Source: Odontesthes bonariensis (taxonomy: Eukaryota > Chordata > Actinopteri > Atheriniformes > Atherinopsidae). From it: a stretch of DNA of 64,000 nucleotides. Below the pieces are notes generated by a model, which was given only the letters and a program-made list of their open reading frames with translations, ran no database searches and was not told the DNA's origin. Below, in pieces: positions 39,101 to 49,578 of this stretch; position 1 is the first letter of the stretch; each line of letters starts with the position of its first letter. The position numbers and the translations under genes are program-made. The DNA is taken from the NCBI RefSeq assembly GCF_027942865.1, contig NC_134526.1, forward strand, positions 21,309,784-21,373,783, given 5' to 3'.

Positions 39101-39938
39101 CCCCCTCAGGATGGATCGTCTGCCCCAACACAAACACTCTCCACTCTCTGCTCAGCACAAACCATCTGTGGCCGAGTACAGACGGCACTTTAACCAAAGG
39201 ACAAGCCCAACAACCGATCAACATTAGTTAGTTACAGCTGACACAATCTGCTGCTGGCCACGTCTGTCGTTTTAGTTAGTGACAACAACAGAAAAAAAAA
39301 AAAAACAGAGACAAAAGGAGCTGCCTCTTCCTACCAAAACGGTACCAGCTACCAAAACCCACGACTGCACCATACAACTATTGTCTTTACAGTCAGTGCA
39401 GGTAAATACTTACAGAGGGAAGTCTCATGGCTGATGTTTTCAAAAAGTATGTTGAGTGTCTGGAGGAGCTGGACACAGACGTAACGACCAGACTTCTGAC
39501 GCAGGATGTTCAAGAAGAAGGCGAACATGTTCTTCTCCAAGAAAAAGCTGAACACAAACGATAAAGAACTCTTTTCACGTGTAAAATGTAAAAGAACATT
39601 CACCTTTGTTTCAGTGTTTAATTGAGTCTTGACTTATGTATTCTGTTTAGCAGAGATATGAAATTTTCCCACGCACAAGCATAAACGTTGAACGGCAATT
39701 CTCAACATAAACAAGTCCCAGCGTTGGACAAGAAAAGCTCCCAAGTTAATGCAAATACGCCCCTTTAACTCCCACGCTGGGCCACACAAAGAAACTGAGT
39801 GGGACTTACTCAAACACAGAGCTGTCATTCTGGTCCCCCCAGATGAGGATCTCCGTGATGGAGCGGATGGTCTCGACGAGGAGATTTCGATTGTGGTCCG
39901 TTACGGTGGTGTTTTTTGTCAGAACGTGGTACATGTAT
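18770..39938 (-). CDS. clec16a: Partial inverted copy of CLEC16A (exons 2-11)
   Basis: Ten exons on the minus strand, in order: 39810-39938, 39414-39547, 38323-38471, 36731-36836, 34564-34687, 34199-34358, 33660-33710, 33191-33307, 20056-20356, 18770-18881. All have GT-AG junctions, compatible phases and no internal stops, totalling 1383 nt (461 codons). Recognisable CLEC16A segments include [40 protein letters not shown] (start of the FPL domain), [17 protein letters not shown]-type and [20 protein letters not shown] blocks, and [14 protein letters not shown]. The 301-nt exon encodes a Gly/Asp/Glu-rich linker longer than I recall for mammals. CLEC16A acts at endosomes in Nrdp1-dependent mitophagy and autophagy (family knowledge). 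Exon 1 is absent on this strand, and nothing after exon 11 appears before CIITA, so less than half of the roughly 1050-residue protein is here. The authentic exon 1 lies on the opposite strand at 61867. This may be a duplicated fragment, a gene broken by inversion, or an assembly artefact. Confidence 0.85.
19553..19574. repeat. (CA)n microsatellite
   Basis: About 11 CA units in the last intron of the inverted CLEC16A copy. Confidence 0.9.
21467..22865 (+). repeat. 5' LTR of the gypsy element, split by a nested solo LTR
   Basis: It spans 1399 bp from TGTAGC to GCTACA. Removing the 530 bp accounted for by a nested solo LTR plus one duplicated target site leaves 869 bp, the same length as the 3' LTR. 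A tandem motif near its end (GTAGTCTACTGCG / TAGTCTACAGTAG) is shared by both LTRs. Confidence 0.9.
22153..22677 (+). mobile_element. Solo LTR of a second retroelement nested in the 5' LTR
   Basis: Absent from the otherwise equal 3' LTR. It begins TGTAGG, ends CCTACA, and is flanked by the 5-base duplication CTTCC (22148-22152 and 22678-22682). It is 525 bp long, has no coding content, and carries AATAAA in its 3' third (near 22551), as expected of an LTR. The end structure and target duplication together make a solo LTR a better reading than a deletion from the 3' LTR. Confidence 0.8.
22869..22886 (+). promoter_or_regulatory. Candidate tRNA primer-binding site of the gypsy element
   Basis: TGGCGTTGTCGGTAGGAC starts 3 bases after the end of the 5' LTR, the usual place for a primer-binding site, and begins with the TGG that pairs with a tRNA CCA end. 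I cannot name the tRNA. Confidence 0.45.
22996..24022 (+). pseudogene. Gypsy gag (interrupted)
   Basis: The first part, from ATG 22996, starts with a short leucine-heptad coiled coil ([12 protein letters not shown]) and continues through a gag/capsid-like helical region ([20 protein letters not shown] and following). It stops at TAA 23518-23520. The same frame stays gag-like past that stop to about 23690, where homology moves to the next frame. That frame carries a basic region and the zinc knuckle [14 protein letters not shown] (about 23870-23911) and ends at TGA 24020-24022. Gag therefore carries one nonsense change and one frameshift. Its role would be to build the cytoplasmic particle that packages the element RNA. 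Confidence 0.8.
24010..24050 (+). promoter_or_regulatory. -1 programmed frameshift signal at the gag-pro junction
   Basis: The heptamer GGGAAAC at 24010-24016 sits in the gag frame as G GGA AAC, the X XXY YYZ arrangement. The gag stop TGA (24020-24022) is one codon later. After an 8-base spacer (24017-24024) comes a perfect 9-bp stem, CCCAGTGTA (24025-24033) with TACACTGGG (24042-24050), and an 8-base loop. A -1 slip moves ribosomes into the frame that stays open past the gag stop toward the protease. All three expected parts are present with the right spacing. Confidence 0.85.
24016..28192 (+). CDS. Gypsy pro-pol: protease, reverse transcriptase, RNase H, integrase
   Basis: Downstream of the frameshift signal the -1 frame is open to a run of 15 G (24129-24143). 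The protease and most of pol then continue in the next frame from 24119 to a stop at 28190-28192 (1357 codons). Residue positions from 24119: protease DTGS at 16-19, reverse transcriptase YLDD near 478-481, RNase H start [12 protein letters not shown] near 637, HHCC zinc region ending with CQRC, and an integrase D,D35E core with Asp near 952, Asp in HSDQG near 1010 and Glu in GQCERF near 1046. Between about 26270 and 26470 the RNase H end reads sensibly only in another frame, so a pair of compensating shifts has scrambled it. I see no clear chromodomain. The product would replicate and integrate the element. Confidence 0.88.
28233..29101 (+). repeat. 3' LTR of the gypsy element
   Basis: An 869-bp copy of the 5' LTR starting right after the purine tract GGAGGGGTGAA and ending GCTACA. 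It lacks the nested solo LTR. Confidence 0.93.
29106..31251. other. Intronic DNA of the CLEC16A copy with simple repeats
   Basis: No exon seen. Around 29290-29540 is a sequence of the common fish type ending in GGATGGATGGATAG followed by CA-rich text, probably a dispersed repeat tail. A (CA)n microsatellite lies at 30269-30305, and long A runs near 30437-30451 and 30537-30558. Confidence 0.5.
30269..30305. repeat. (AC)n microsatellite
   Basis: About 18 uninterrupted AC units within the large intron of the CLEC16A copy. Confidence 0.95.
31256..32266. mobile_element. Non-autonomous TTAA-flanked DNA transposon (piggyBac-like) with perfect ends
   Basis: The ends AGGGACACTATGTAAT (31256-31271) and its exact reverse complement (32251-32266) form a perfect 16-bp inverted repeat flanked by TTAA (31252-31255 and 32267-32270), the target of piggyBac-type elements. 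The 1011 bp between contain no transposase, so movement would need a transposase in trans. A 166-bp retroposed fragment is nested inside. Confidence 0.88.
31770..31935 (-). mobile_element. Retroposed LINE/SINE-like fragment nested in the TTAA element
   Basis: The 19-base sequence ATAAAATCTATTTAGCATT occurs at 31751-31769 and again at 31936-31954 as a perfect direct repeat. The 166 bp between them begin with a T run on this strand, that is a poly(A) tail on the minus strand. Long target duplication plus tail is the mark of target-primed reverse transcription. The source family is not recognised. Confidence 0.8.
32419..32464. repeat. (TG)n microsatellite
   Basis: About 23 TG units just beyond the end of the TTAA element. 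Confidence 0.95.
33142..33186. repeat. (TA)n/(CA)n microsatellite touching a splice donor
   Basis: A run of TA and CA dinucleotides ends 4 bases from the donor of the exon at 33191-33307. On the minus strand the donor reads ACG|gtaacatatata. Length change here could affect splicing of that exon. Confidence 0.9.
34688..36730. other. Intron of the CLEC16A copy, no other feature
   Basis: AT-rich intronic sequence between exons 34564-34687 and 36731-36836. Apart from a short GAA/CAG-type run near 36583-36608 I see no gene, transposon ends or structured repeat. Confidence 0.5.
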
Positions 39939-40009
39939 CTGAAAGGTCGGGGGGATAGAAGACAGAGGTTGAAGCACAGCTCTGGAATCATTTTCTAATA
40001 TACAGCACT

Positions 40010-40410
40010 GTGCATAAGTCCTGAGCCATTTCTGTACAGGTATCCAGGAAAATGGGTACAGCAACTTTTTGCAGTATGTGCAAACATAAATGGAAATACA
40101 GTTTAGAAAGCAAAATGGAGTTTGTGCAACGTTTGAAAAATGATATTCGGTGTAAGCACATTATTTCTTCAACACAAACGAGGTAGACGAGCTTTCTTGT
40201 CATTTCTTTAAGTATTCTTCAGGAATAACACTCCAGGCTTCTTGAAGCCTTTTCTCCCTGTTTCCCTTCCTTCAGAAAGGCTTTCTTGACAGCCACCCTT
40301 CCAATAAGACCATTTCTGATGAAGTTTGGTTGAACAGCAGATGGGTCAGGTGAAGTGTCAAATGCATCTCTCAGGTCCTGTGTCAGGTCTTTGCCAATTT
40401 TGTTTTTCAT
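40010..40410 (-). mobile_element. Tc1/mariner transposase relic, left arm
   Basis: A minus-strand frame (40219-40410) includes PSAVQPNFIRNGLIGRVAVK, matching the linker region of fish Tc1-like transposases. It is followed by a sequence typical of a Tc1 3' end (CAGCACTGTGCATAAGTCC in + orientation near 40004). The catalytic part is lost. A near-identical relic lies in the right arm. Confidence 0.65.
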
Positions 40411-40810
40411 ATCTCTTTAGGACGCCACTTTTAAGATAATCCGTTTCCTCAGCTATAGATAGTTTTAAAGGCCTCCGCTTGTTTGCCCATCTTTTAAACT
40501 AAACAGTAACGACACATTCTGCAGTGATCCAGGCACATATGAGGAAGCTGTTCCACCCGTCTGATCGATTAAATCAGTTTTACAATGAAAGCCTCAGTTC
40601 CATTGAGGTTTCCGGCCGATGAGGAATTTGTCTTCATGAAAACTTTAAACTAAACCTCATCTGGATGTCGACATTATTTCTTGTCAACATGGTGTCCAAA
40701 AAGGGGACCGTGATAGCCACCACACCTGGGTGCACCCACACATGAATTTCCACTTATTCTTAACGGGGCACCTATTGGGGTGGGACGACCTGAAGTTTAG
40801 CCCCTCTTAA

Positions 40811-41226
40811 AGCTGCAGTCGGCAAGTTTTCAAAATTACGAGTCTAAAGTCGGAAAATTCGAACTGACACAACTTTCAGGTCCCTCCCCCAACCTCTAAC
40901 AAGCTCCGAATCGCCCCCCAAACCCCTCCCCCTCTGTGGACGAGGTTGTGCACGTGAGTTCACACCAGTGTGAGCGCACACAAGCTGGGGCAGACTCACG
41001 CTCAGCAGCGTGTGCACAAGCTGTGATTGACAGGTAGGATTCCTCCACCCTAACTTGATTGGTTAAAAACAGCCGGGAGCGCTCGGTTTTTGCAAGCATG
41101 ATTACAGGCTTCAGAGGGAGCTACAGATTTCGTTATTTTTCCTAAACAGCCTATTTAATATTCTACTTCCTGAATCCCATGACAGTTCAAGCTAATATGA
41201 CTAAAAAAAAGTTGCCGACCGCCGCT
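40811..41226. mobile_element. 416-bp TTAA-flanked MITE, left arm
   Basis: The ends AGCTGCAGTCGGCAAGTTTT and, on the other strand, AGCGGCGGTCGGCAACTTTT form 20-bp inverted repeats with three mismatches, flanked by TTAA (40807-40810 and 41227-41230). Non-coding. The right arm carries a 416-bp copy of the same element at a different TTAA, and this arm is empty at that site (TTAA at 40760-40763). Confidence 0.88.
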
Positions 41227-43489
41227 TTAAGTACGTGAAATCCAGCAACCCAGATCCTTTGCAGCATAGCCCAGTTCAACCTGCTCCATGGTCTAATTAA
41301 ACCCAGCATAGTAACATAGCTGTTTCAGAGAGCCTTTTAGGGAGGTTCTGAGTCATTACAGACCAAACCAATTTTTTTGGGGCTACATATCACATCACAG
41401 AACAAGGATTAATGCCCCATTCAACCTTTCTCTATCACCTTTAAATAAATCGAAGCCGTCATCTGGAGATCAAAGATGAAATGGACTATCCAGACGCTTA
41501 TCAGCAAGTCCAAGAGCCAGGCTCTGTGATGGTATAAGGTTGTCAGTGTGCTCGGCAAAGCTTATTTACACTACTGTGATGGCACCATTAATTAAGAAAA
41601 GTACGTTGAAATTTTGGCACAACATATGCTGTCTTAAAGATTACATCTTTTTTTCAGGGATATCCATTCATTTTTTAACAAAACAATGTGAAACCACTGC
41701 ATACATTACAAAGCCATGGCATAATGTTATCAACATGTCGAGAGCACATGCTATATATCTTAAAGATCGCGTTCTGTTTTTTTTATATCACGCGTGGTAT
41801 AAGGACACCCGTAAAAAATAAAAAATTAATTTACAAGATCAACAGGAGAAGGGGGCAGCAGCACGGCCTGATCCGATGGAAGTAGTGGCCGTTAAGGCCA
41901 AAGTCTGTTTTTGTTCGAACGACACTCACGGTGCTGTAGGGATGTTCGTAGGAATATCAGAGTGCGATAGCTATAAGATGCAAGTCAGAAGAGAAGCAAA
42001 CAACAAGATTGAAGGTTAGACAAGGGTAACTTTCCATGCCCCAGATAAACGAGAGAGTAGGACCCTGTGGGTTAAACATGAACTCCTCCCTGTAAATGTG
42101 ACCATTGGAACCTTTAAAGACATCTGGTGGGTGTGTGGTAATAAGGTGTATCTATTTTTACCATATGGATGGACAGGTTGTTGTTTTATGGCTAGTCTAA
42201 AACTGCCATACGGGGTCGTTACAATCCAACAAGAACCACCAGTGTGCTCATTGCGGAGTTGCCAGTTGAGTGAGGAAAGGTTGTAACCAGACTAGAAAAG
42301 AGGTTCTGTTTCTAGCACCATGCTCTCCACTCCTGGGATGGAAGGCTTAGCGGTTATTATCACAAACATATTTTATAGTTTTATACTGAGTGTGACGTTT
42401 TTACATGGTTTATCACTTATTTCTGACAGTGTGCAGTCTTATTAACCTTGTCTACGTTTTGGATACAGTGTTTTACTTAACAATCTGCTATTGCAGTGGT
42501 GTGGCCAGACGCCGAGGTGTTCCAACTCTGTACGGGAGTTTGGACAGGTGTAAGGGGGGAATGACTATGCTGAGGCTAACAGGATAAGATGGGTGGACAC
42601 AAGTAGATACACATGTCACATACACACCGATATAGAAATAAGGGGAAGTAGTAAACAACATATACAGGTATAGTAAGTAGGACTCTGGAAGCGGAGTTTG
42701 GACACATCGTGCGACAATTATGTAATCATGCAATATACTGTGGCATAAGTTAATTTTCCGGCAAGATACTGGTGGGTGTTTTCTTTTCTTTCTTCTCAGG
42801 ATGACATTCAGGGAAATGGGAAACGAACTGAGAGACACTGGCTGTCCAGGGACCCCCACGGAATGGACTCAGAGACTTGAGACGGGTTGATGCAAATGGA
42901 CTGTGGGACCCTGGACAGGAGAATACGATAAAGGAAAATGGACGTTGGATAACAAAAGATGGAAACTAAGCTGCACGGCTACTCCACTGCAAATGCATTG
43001 ATATTTTTCAGTAGTACTAGTTTGCTAAAACTCTAGAATTGTGTGGATTGAGTTATAATCATGAAAAATGTAATCGTTTTGATGTTATAATCTTGGTTGC
43101 TGTTATGAACCATTTCAATCTGCATTGTATGCCATAATGGAATGTGAGCTTATATGTTACTTGTGATATTGTTGTCATTATGCTTTTGATATAGCCTATT
43201 CTCTGTATTACAGTAGGAGCCACGCTTTGTGGACATAATAGGACCAAATTGGACCAAATTGACCATAAAGGTCCTGAAATTAGACGTTAATGGTAATGGT
43301 AATTGTTTTGTTTTTTTTCATTGTTTTTATTGCAATTTTCATTTCCATACAACAAATGGTGTCTACTAAACTAGACACCAAACAAAACAAAACAAAACAA
43401 AAAAACAAACATGACAGCTCTTACATAGAGATTAACATACTGCACGATACAGAAGGTGGTGAATCAGTCTTACAGTACACGGATAACGT

Positions 43490-46400
43490 TCAAATCCACA
43501 ACAGTCCTTTTAATAGGGTGGAGGAAAGGTCTGGACCGATATAATCCAAAAACGGGCGCCATACTCTGTAGAACTGATCTACACTGTGATGTATGACATT
43601 AGTGAGAAATTCCAGAGGTATCAGATCAAAAATTATTTTGCGCCAGCCACAGACAGAAGGAACCTTATTACTGACACACTGTAGAAGAATATTTTTCCTA
43701 GCCGCAAACGTTAGAATGTTATACAATCTTTTGTTAATTGCCGTTTTCAAATGATCGCTTGGAAGACCCAAAATCAGGGACATGGGGTCCACGTCCACAC
43801 TAATATGAAAAATTCTCTCCATTTCACTAACAATTTCAACCCAATATCTTTGAACTTTATGACAAGACCAGAAACTATGCGTTAACGTTCCCACATCAGT
43901 TTTACACTTGAGACACAGAGGGGAGAGGGAGCGGTTGAAGAAATGCCTGCGGTGGGGGGAAATGTGTAATCTGTGCAGAATCTTAAATTGTATAGCTCGT
44001 GTCCGAGCGCAAATTGAGATTTTTTTTGCAAGAAACCAAATGGTATCCCACTTTTCTTCATCTATTGTTACAGACAACTCCTTCTCCCACACATCTCTGA
44101 CCCCCTGCGCACCAGTAGTGGAAAAATCATTAAGGACATGGTAAAATGAGCTCAGAGACACTTTCAATTGTTGATGAAACAGAATTTTCTCGATAGCAGA
44201 TATTTCAGGGTGATCAATAAGGGTTGTACTATGGGTGATATAATGCCTTATTTGCAAAAATCGAAAAAAATCTTGTTTGGACAATTTGTAATTGTTAGTA
44301 AGCTGTTCAAATGACATAAGCTTATTGTCTGAAAACAGGTCTCTGAGGGATTTAATACAGTGGAAACCGCTTATAGTGGTCACGGATATAGTAATCAACC
44401 GCTTATATGGATCAAAAGGCTTGGGACGGAATCATTTCTATACAAATGCTGTTTAAATAATTCGTTTATAGTGATCAAGAAATCCGCTTATAATGTTCAT
44501 TTTTGGCCATTTTATGAAAGTAAACATGTGCAAAAATAATTTTAAAACTACGTGTAGCTATTTTATTTTTTACTCCCTTGATTCCTTTCTGGACGTCTGC
44601 TTCTGCCTCGCTAGCTAACGTAACGAGTTGACGCCGGGCAGCAAGCGCGCGAATCATGGCTGGAAAAAGGAAGTCATGGAGGAGCATGTGTCCGAGGATG
44701 GGTGCTGGAGAGCGGATTGAATGCGCGTGTGACCGCTGGAAGCTCCAGGCTGGTTCTTGTAAAATGGGAGGCCGGTGCTCATTCGATTTCTCCTACTTGT
44801 CGAGAATTGCTACTTTGTGGTTTTGCGCATGCGCCAAGCCGATTTTCTAAGTTTCGTTTTCACACCAAGTAGCACAAATCGACAGAACACCGGCACGGAG
44901 GAGCATAGATCCGAGCAGGGGTGCTGAAAGGCGGATTGAATTCAAACTTTATTTTCTGACTTGTAAGAAAAAAAATGCACCGGCGGCACAGCAGAGAATA
45001 AGTAACGTACTGTATTTGAGTTAGCCTACAGTATGTCTGCGCACTGCGCAGTACTGTAATTAAACTTGCATGATAATAAAATTCAGTAAATGCTGAAGCT
45101 ATCCGTTTTATTTAGTTTTTCTCATTGAAAAACGATACAAATGGCATTTAGATGATATTCTCCATAAAAAATAAGTGAAATACCTGTACTGTAATACAAC
45201 TTCGGTTTTAGTAATCAACCGCTTATAGTGTTCAAATTGGCTCTGGACCAACGTGATCTCTATAAGCGGTTTCCACTGTATTCTTATCAGACCATTTATG
45301 AAAACCAGGGTCCAAAGAACCAGGGGGAAAAGCAGTATTATTTTTTATTGGGGTGAAAGTGGATGTTATATTTGATCTTCCCTCAAGACGGCGGACAAGC
45401 CGCCAGGCTCTTATAGTGTTGATTGTTACAGGGTTTGCACAAAAAGTTTTAATATCCTTAAAATTATTAAAAAATAATAGGTCACTTAATCTGCATTGTG
45501 ATAATGCTGTCTCGATATCCATCCAGATTGAAGCTTTACCCTTAATCCAGTCGTTTACAAATCTTAAATGGGCACAGAGTTGATAGATTTTAATATTAGG
45601 TAAGTCCAGGCCCCCCATCGAGCTTGGTAGATTTAATACTGCCATCTTAAGCCTGGGTCTACGTTTGTTCCAAATAAAAGAGCTGAGCCATCCATTTATA
45701 TCCTTCAACACCCTTTTAGAAAACAAAACAGGAATCATTTGTATAGGATACAATAACCTTGGCAACACATTCATTTTGACCAGAGCAATGCGCCCCAACC
45801 AGGAAACAGGAAGTGACATCCATCGCTCTAGGTCCTGCTTAATTTTACAATATAAGGGTGCAAAGTTAGCCTTATATAATTGATCAAAGGAAGGGGTGAT
45901 AAATATTCCTAAATACACAAACCCATTGGGAGACCATTTGAAAGGAAAGGAAGGTACAGTTGTTGGTATTGCTGAAAGAGAACCAAGGGGCATTGCCTCC
46001 GATTTAGCCAGGTTGATCTTATAACCAGAGAAACAACTAAATCTATCCATCACCTCAATAAGACCTGGTACAGATATTTCAGGGTCGGTCAGAAGGATTA
46101 AAACATCATCCGCATACAAGGTAATTTTATGACACAGCTGTCCAATCTCTAAATTACGTATCGTGGGTGTCACCCTTATGGCCTCAGCAAGTGGCTCTAT
46201 GGCCAAAGCAAATAGGAGGGGCGATAAAGGGCAGCCCTGCATCACCCCTCTGTGAGTATTGAAGTAATCAGATCTGAGTCCATTAGTCAAGACTGCTGCC
46301 TGAGGTTCAGTATATATAATTTTGACCCATTTTATAAAGTTCTCCCCCAAACCAAATTTACCCAGTGTATACAGTAAGAAAGACCATTCAATTCGATCGA

Positions 46401-48213
46401 ATGCTTTCTCTGCATCGAGAGAAAGCACCAGACCATCAATAGACCTCTGTTTAAAAGCTATGACAGCATTCAGCAAACGTCTAACATTGGTAGCTGAATT
46501 ACGACCCCTTACAAAACCCGTCTGATCCTCCTTTACCAGTATTGGCAGGAATTTTTCTAAACGAGAGGCCAATATTTTAGAAAGCAGTTTCCTATCTACA
46601 TTTAGGAGAGCAATGGGCCTGTAGGATCCACAAGAGTCAGAGCACTTCCCCTTCTTTAAAATTAATGATATATTGGCCTCCTTCAATGTCTGTGGGAATT
46701 CTCCTGTAATGAAGGAGTGATTAAGCATATCAAGAAGAGGATCTAGAAGAATATTTTGGAACTGTTTATAAAATTCACAACAGAAGCCGTCAGGTCCTGG
46801 TGACTTTCCACTTTGCAATGTTTTGATAGCCTTGACCACTTCGATTTTACTTATGGGACTATTAAGGGTAGCCTTCTGCTCTTCTGACAAATTTGGCAAA
46901 TCCAATTGAGCAAAGAAATTGTCCATTAGTTGCTCTCCCTCTGGAACTTGTTCGGAAGAGTACAGGGCTTTGTAAAAATTCTTAAAACAATTATTTATCA
47001 GTTTATTTTCATATACCTTGTGGCCATCCTTATCAGAAACAGCTGCAATAGTTCGAGACTCTGCACGCTTTTTAACATAATAGGCCAAACATTTACCTGC
47101 TTTATCTCCGTGCTCATAAAACCTCTGTCTTGTGTATTTTATTTTCTTCTCTGCATCCCTGGTAAGAAGGCAATTTAGAGTTGTTCGGATTGCTGTGATT
47201 TCTTGCCACAATGGTGGTGACGGAGAGGCAATATATGCTTTTTCTTTATCCATCAATTCACTTTCTAAAGATTTTTGTTTCTCTCGTCTTTGGCGCTTCT
47301 TTGTTGCAGAGTACGAAATAATTAAACCTCTGGCATAAACTTTGCATGTTTCCCATAAGATGGAGGCATTGCTGGCCGATGGAGTGTTAATTTCCAGAAA
47401 TGCTTTAAGTTCACTAGAGAAGTTGGAGATAAATTCCTCATCTTTAAGAATAATGGTATTAAGTCTCCAGTGACGAGACTGATGTAACGCTGTTTTGGGG
47501 TTAAAATCCATAATTACTCTTGCGTGGTCGGAGATAATTATACTGGTTATGTCACATGATAAAACTAAATACAAGTCAGATCTTGGCAGAAAAAAATAAT
47601 CAATCCTGGTCTGACATTTGTGCGGGGCTGAGAAAAATGTATATTGTTTATCAGAGGGGTGGGTGCCCCTCCAAGCATCAACAAGTCCGAACTCCTCACA
47701 TAGAGCGTGGAGTGTGTAGACCTGAGGAGAGGGGGACACTTTACTGTGTGGAAATTTGTCAATAAGTGGATTTAATATTAAGTTAAAATCACCGCCAACA
47801 ATAACAGTGGAGTTGGAAAGGAATGGAGCTAAGTCCAGAAACATTTTGGTGAGGAAGGTGACTGGGTGGGCAGGTGGAAAGTACACACTCATCATTACAA
47901 TATTTTGACCTTGCAAAGTTCCTTTGATTATCACATAGCGACCGTTCGAATCCTTAACACAGTCAGATATTATAAGAGGTAGGTTCTTTCTAATCAACAC
48001 TGCTACTCCCCTACTTCTCGTTGTAAAGGATGAGAAAAATACTTGTCCGAATGGCCCTTGTTGCAACTTTAAATGCTCTGTGTCATCAAGATGTGTCTCT
48101 TGTAACATAGCAACATCTATATCATCCTTCTTTAGACATGTCATTATTTTTCTCCGCTTAATTGGACTGTGGACACCCCGTACATTCCAGGTGCATACAC
48201 GCAGCTTATTCAT
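43490..48213 (-). pseudogene. L1-type ORF2: endonuclease and reverse transcriptase, split by a DNA transposon
   Basis: From ATG 48211-48213 the frame begins with an AP-type endonuclease (CTWNVRG, LQETHL, GGDFN, SDHARV). It continues through reverse transcriptase blocks (SGKSPGPDGF, LSLDAEKAFDRIEW, GVMQGCPLSPLLF, YADDVLIL near residue 700). At 45279 it runs into the inserted pogo-like element and stops at 45232. The remaining C-terminal part continues at 44357 down to a stop at 43490, with the CLKCKTDVGTLTHSFWSC cysteine region typical of L1 ORF2. Apart from the insertion I see no stop or shift. Reverse transcription at a nicked target would be its role. Confidence 0.9.
44358..45278. mobile_element. 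pogo/Tigger-like non-autonomous DNA transposon inside L1 ORF2
   Basis: The ends CAGTGGAAACCGCTTATAG (44358-44376) and its reverse complement at 45260-45278 are inverted repeats, flanked by TA (44356-44357 and 45279-45280). The motif CCGCTTATA recurs several times near both ends. A plus-strand ATG near 44656 opens MAGKRKSW, which resembles the start of CENP-B/Tigger-type transposases, but the frame ends soon, so this looks like a deletion derivative. Superfamily is inferred from the TA target, end motif and this short similarity. Confidence 0.8.
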
Positions 48214-48654
48214 CTTTAGTATTATTTATGTATCATAGAAAGCATATTGAGCCAAGAGATCCACCACACACTGGATAAGAGTTAGATAAGTAAATAAAGA
48301 AATAAAAACAAAGAGCTGTGCAACAAAACATTTAAAAAAAGAAAAAAACAGTAGTTTGGCAACTATCCTACTAAACATGTAGGAAAAAATCGTCCTTCTC
48401 CTCCTACCTGCGGCTGCAGGCCGACAGGAGCAACAAGTGCTTAACGCGCACCTACCCATAGACACAAACACACATAGTCCGTCAAGAACACGGCAAAGAA
48501 GAACATTTCACCTGGTAGAATACAAGCAGTAAGAAAAAAAAAAAAAAGTAGCATGGTCACACATGCCTGAATTTGGCACATACTCACATTGCTTCATAAG
48601 GCACAGTCCATGCGCAATGTTAAAGAATAATGACAATCCGCTGGTTACCGAGAT

Positions 48655-49578
48655 TTAGGGCAGAGAATCCACGTAAGCTGCAGCTGCCTCCGGTGTGTCA
48701 AACCTCTTCACCACACCGTTGACAGACAACCTCAGCGTAGCGGGGTATAAAAGGGCATAATCTACACTCTTCTTCCTCAGACAGCCCTTCACCTTGTCAA
48801 AAGCCTTACGTTTCTTGGCCACCGCCGCCGAGTAATCGTTGAAGAAGGAACCTCTGATCCGGTCCGCTGGCTGGTTCGGCTCCGCAGCAAGGCGCCGGGC
48901 TGCGGCCATCACTCGTTGTTTATCAGCGAAGTTGTGAAGTTTCATGATAATAGGTCTGGCGCGTTGATTAGTGCCCGGCCTCGGTGCTAAGGAACGGTGA
49001 GCGCGGTCCAACTTGATCTTCCCGGCTTTAGTTGTGAGATTGAGATAGCAGGGGAGCCATGTCTCCATGAAAGTGACTGCGTCCTTTCCCTCCGTGCCCT
49101 CGGGAAGCCCGACCAGACGAAGGTTGCATCTGCGGCTGCGGTTCTCCAAATCATCTATGTGATCTGCCATGTCGGTTATTTGTTTCTCAAGTTTTGTCAC
49201 TTTAGCCTGAATCATATCAGTTGTATCTTCCATGCCTGAGATCCGTGTCTCAGCTTCACCAACCCGCGATGCCAAAGCCTGCATCTGAGATGTTTGTTCG
49301 CGTATAGCAGCAAGCACATTGTCAACTTTAGCATCCAATGACTTTGTAATGTTATCGGTTATCTGCCGCAAAGCCATAAGAATACTTGGGTTAACATCGG
49401 TCCCGGATTCCTCGACCTCGGCAGCTGCTTCCACCTCATTAGCTTCTTCGGGTTCAGCGGTAGCATGCTCCACAGCGTCGCTAGCATGATCCTCCCGAGT
49501 AGAATTTTTCTTTGACTTGGTGCGAGGCATTTTCGAAAAATAGTCATTCAGGCTCATTATAGAACTATTCCTACGCAC
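48655..49578 (-). CDS. L1-type ORF1 protein (coiled coil plus RNA-binding domain)
   Basis: A 307-codon frame; a start at the internal MPRTKSKKNS is also possible. After a basic N-terminus and an acidic stretch comes a long heptad coiled coil (about residues 75-150: IREQTSQMQALASRVGEAET and following). An RRM-like part then contains NLRLVGLPEG, KIKLDRAHR and RARPIIMKLHNFADKQRVM, the pattern of L1 ORF1p (transposase_22). The protein would trimerise and coat the element RNA. The frame is uninterrupted. Confidence 0.9.
   Translation of the reverse strand: MRRNSSIMSLNDYFSKMPRTKSKKNSTREDHASDAVEHATAEPEEANEVEAAAEVEESGTDVNPSILMALRQITDNITKSLDAKVDNVLAAIREQTSQMQALASRVGEAETRISGMEDTTDMIQAKVTKLEKQITDMADHIDDLENRSRRCNLRLVGLPEGTEGKDAVTFMETWLPCYLNLTTKAGKIKLDRAHRSLAPRPGTNQRARPIIMKLHNFADKQRVMAAARRLAAEPNQPADRIRGSFFNDYSAAVAKKRKAFDKVKGCLRKKSVDYALLYPATLRLSVNGVVKRFDTPEAAAAYVDSLP

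Larger units (their letters stand above)
39607..41300 (-). repeat. Left arm of an inverted duplication (CLEC16A exon 2 and part of intron 1)
   Basis: Its reverse complement matches 62293-64000. Exon 2 is identical in both arms (129/129), and introns differ by scattered substitutions (roughly 1-2% by eye) and small indels. Homology to the right arm stops at about 41300 (TAATTAGACC on the minus strand). It continues to the window end in the other arm, so the true length is unknown. The MITE sits at a different place in each arm. Confidence 0.93.

Noticed and set aside
40896..41099. 67-codon frame present in both arms (and at 62540-62743)
   Set aside because: It lies inside the 416-bp MITE, so its conservation reflects the transposon duplicate and not protein selection.
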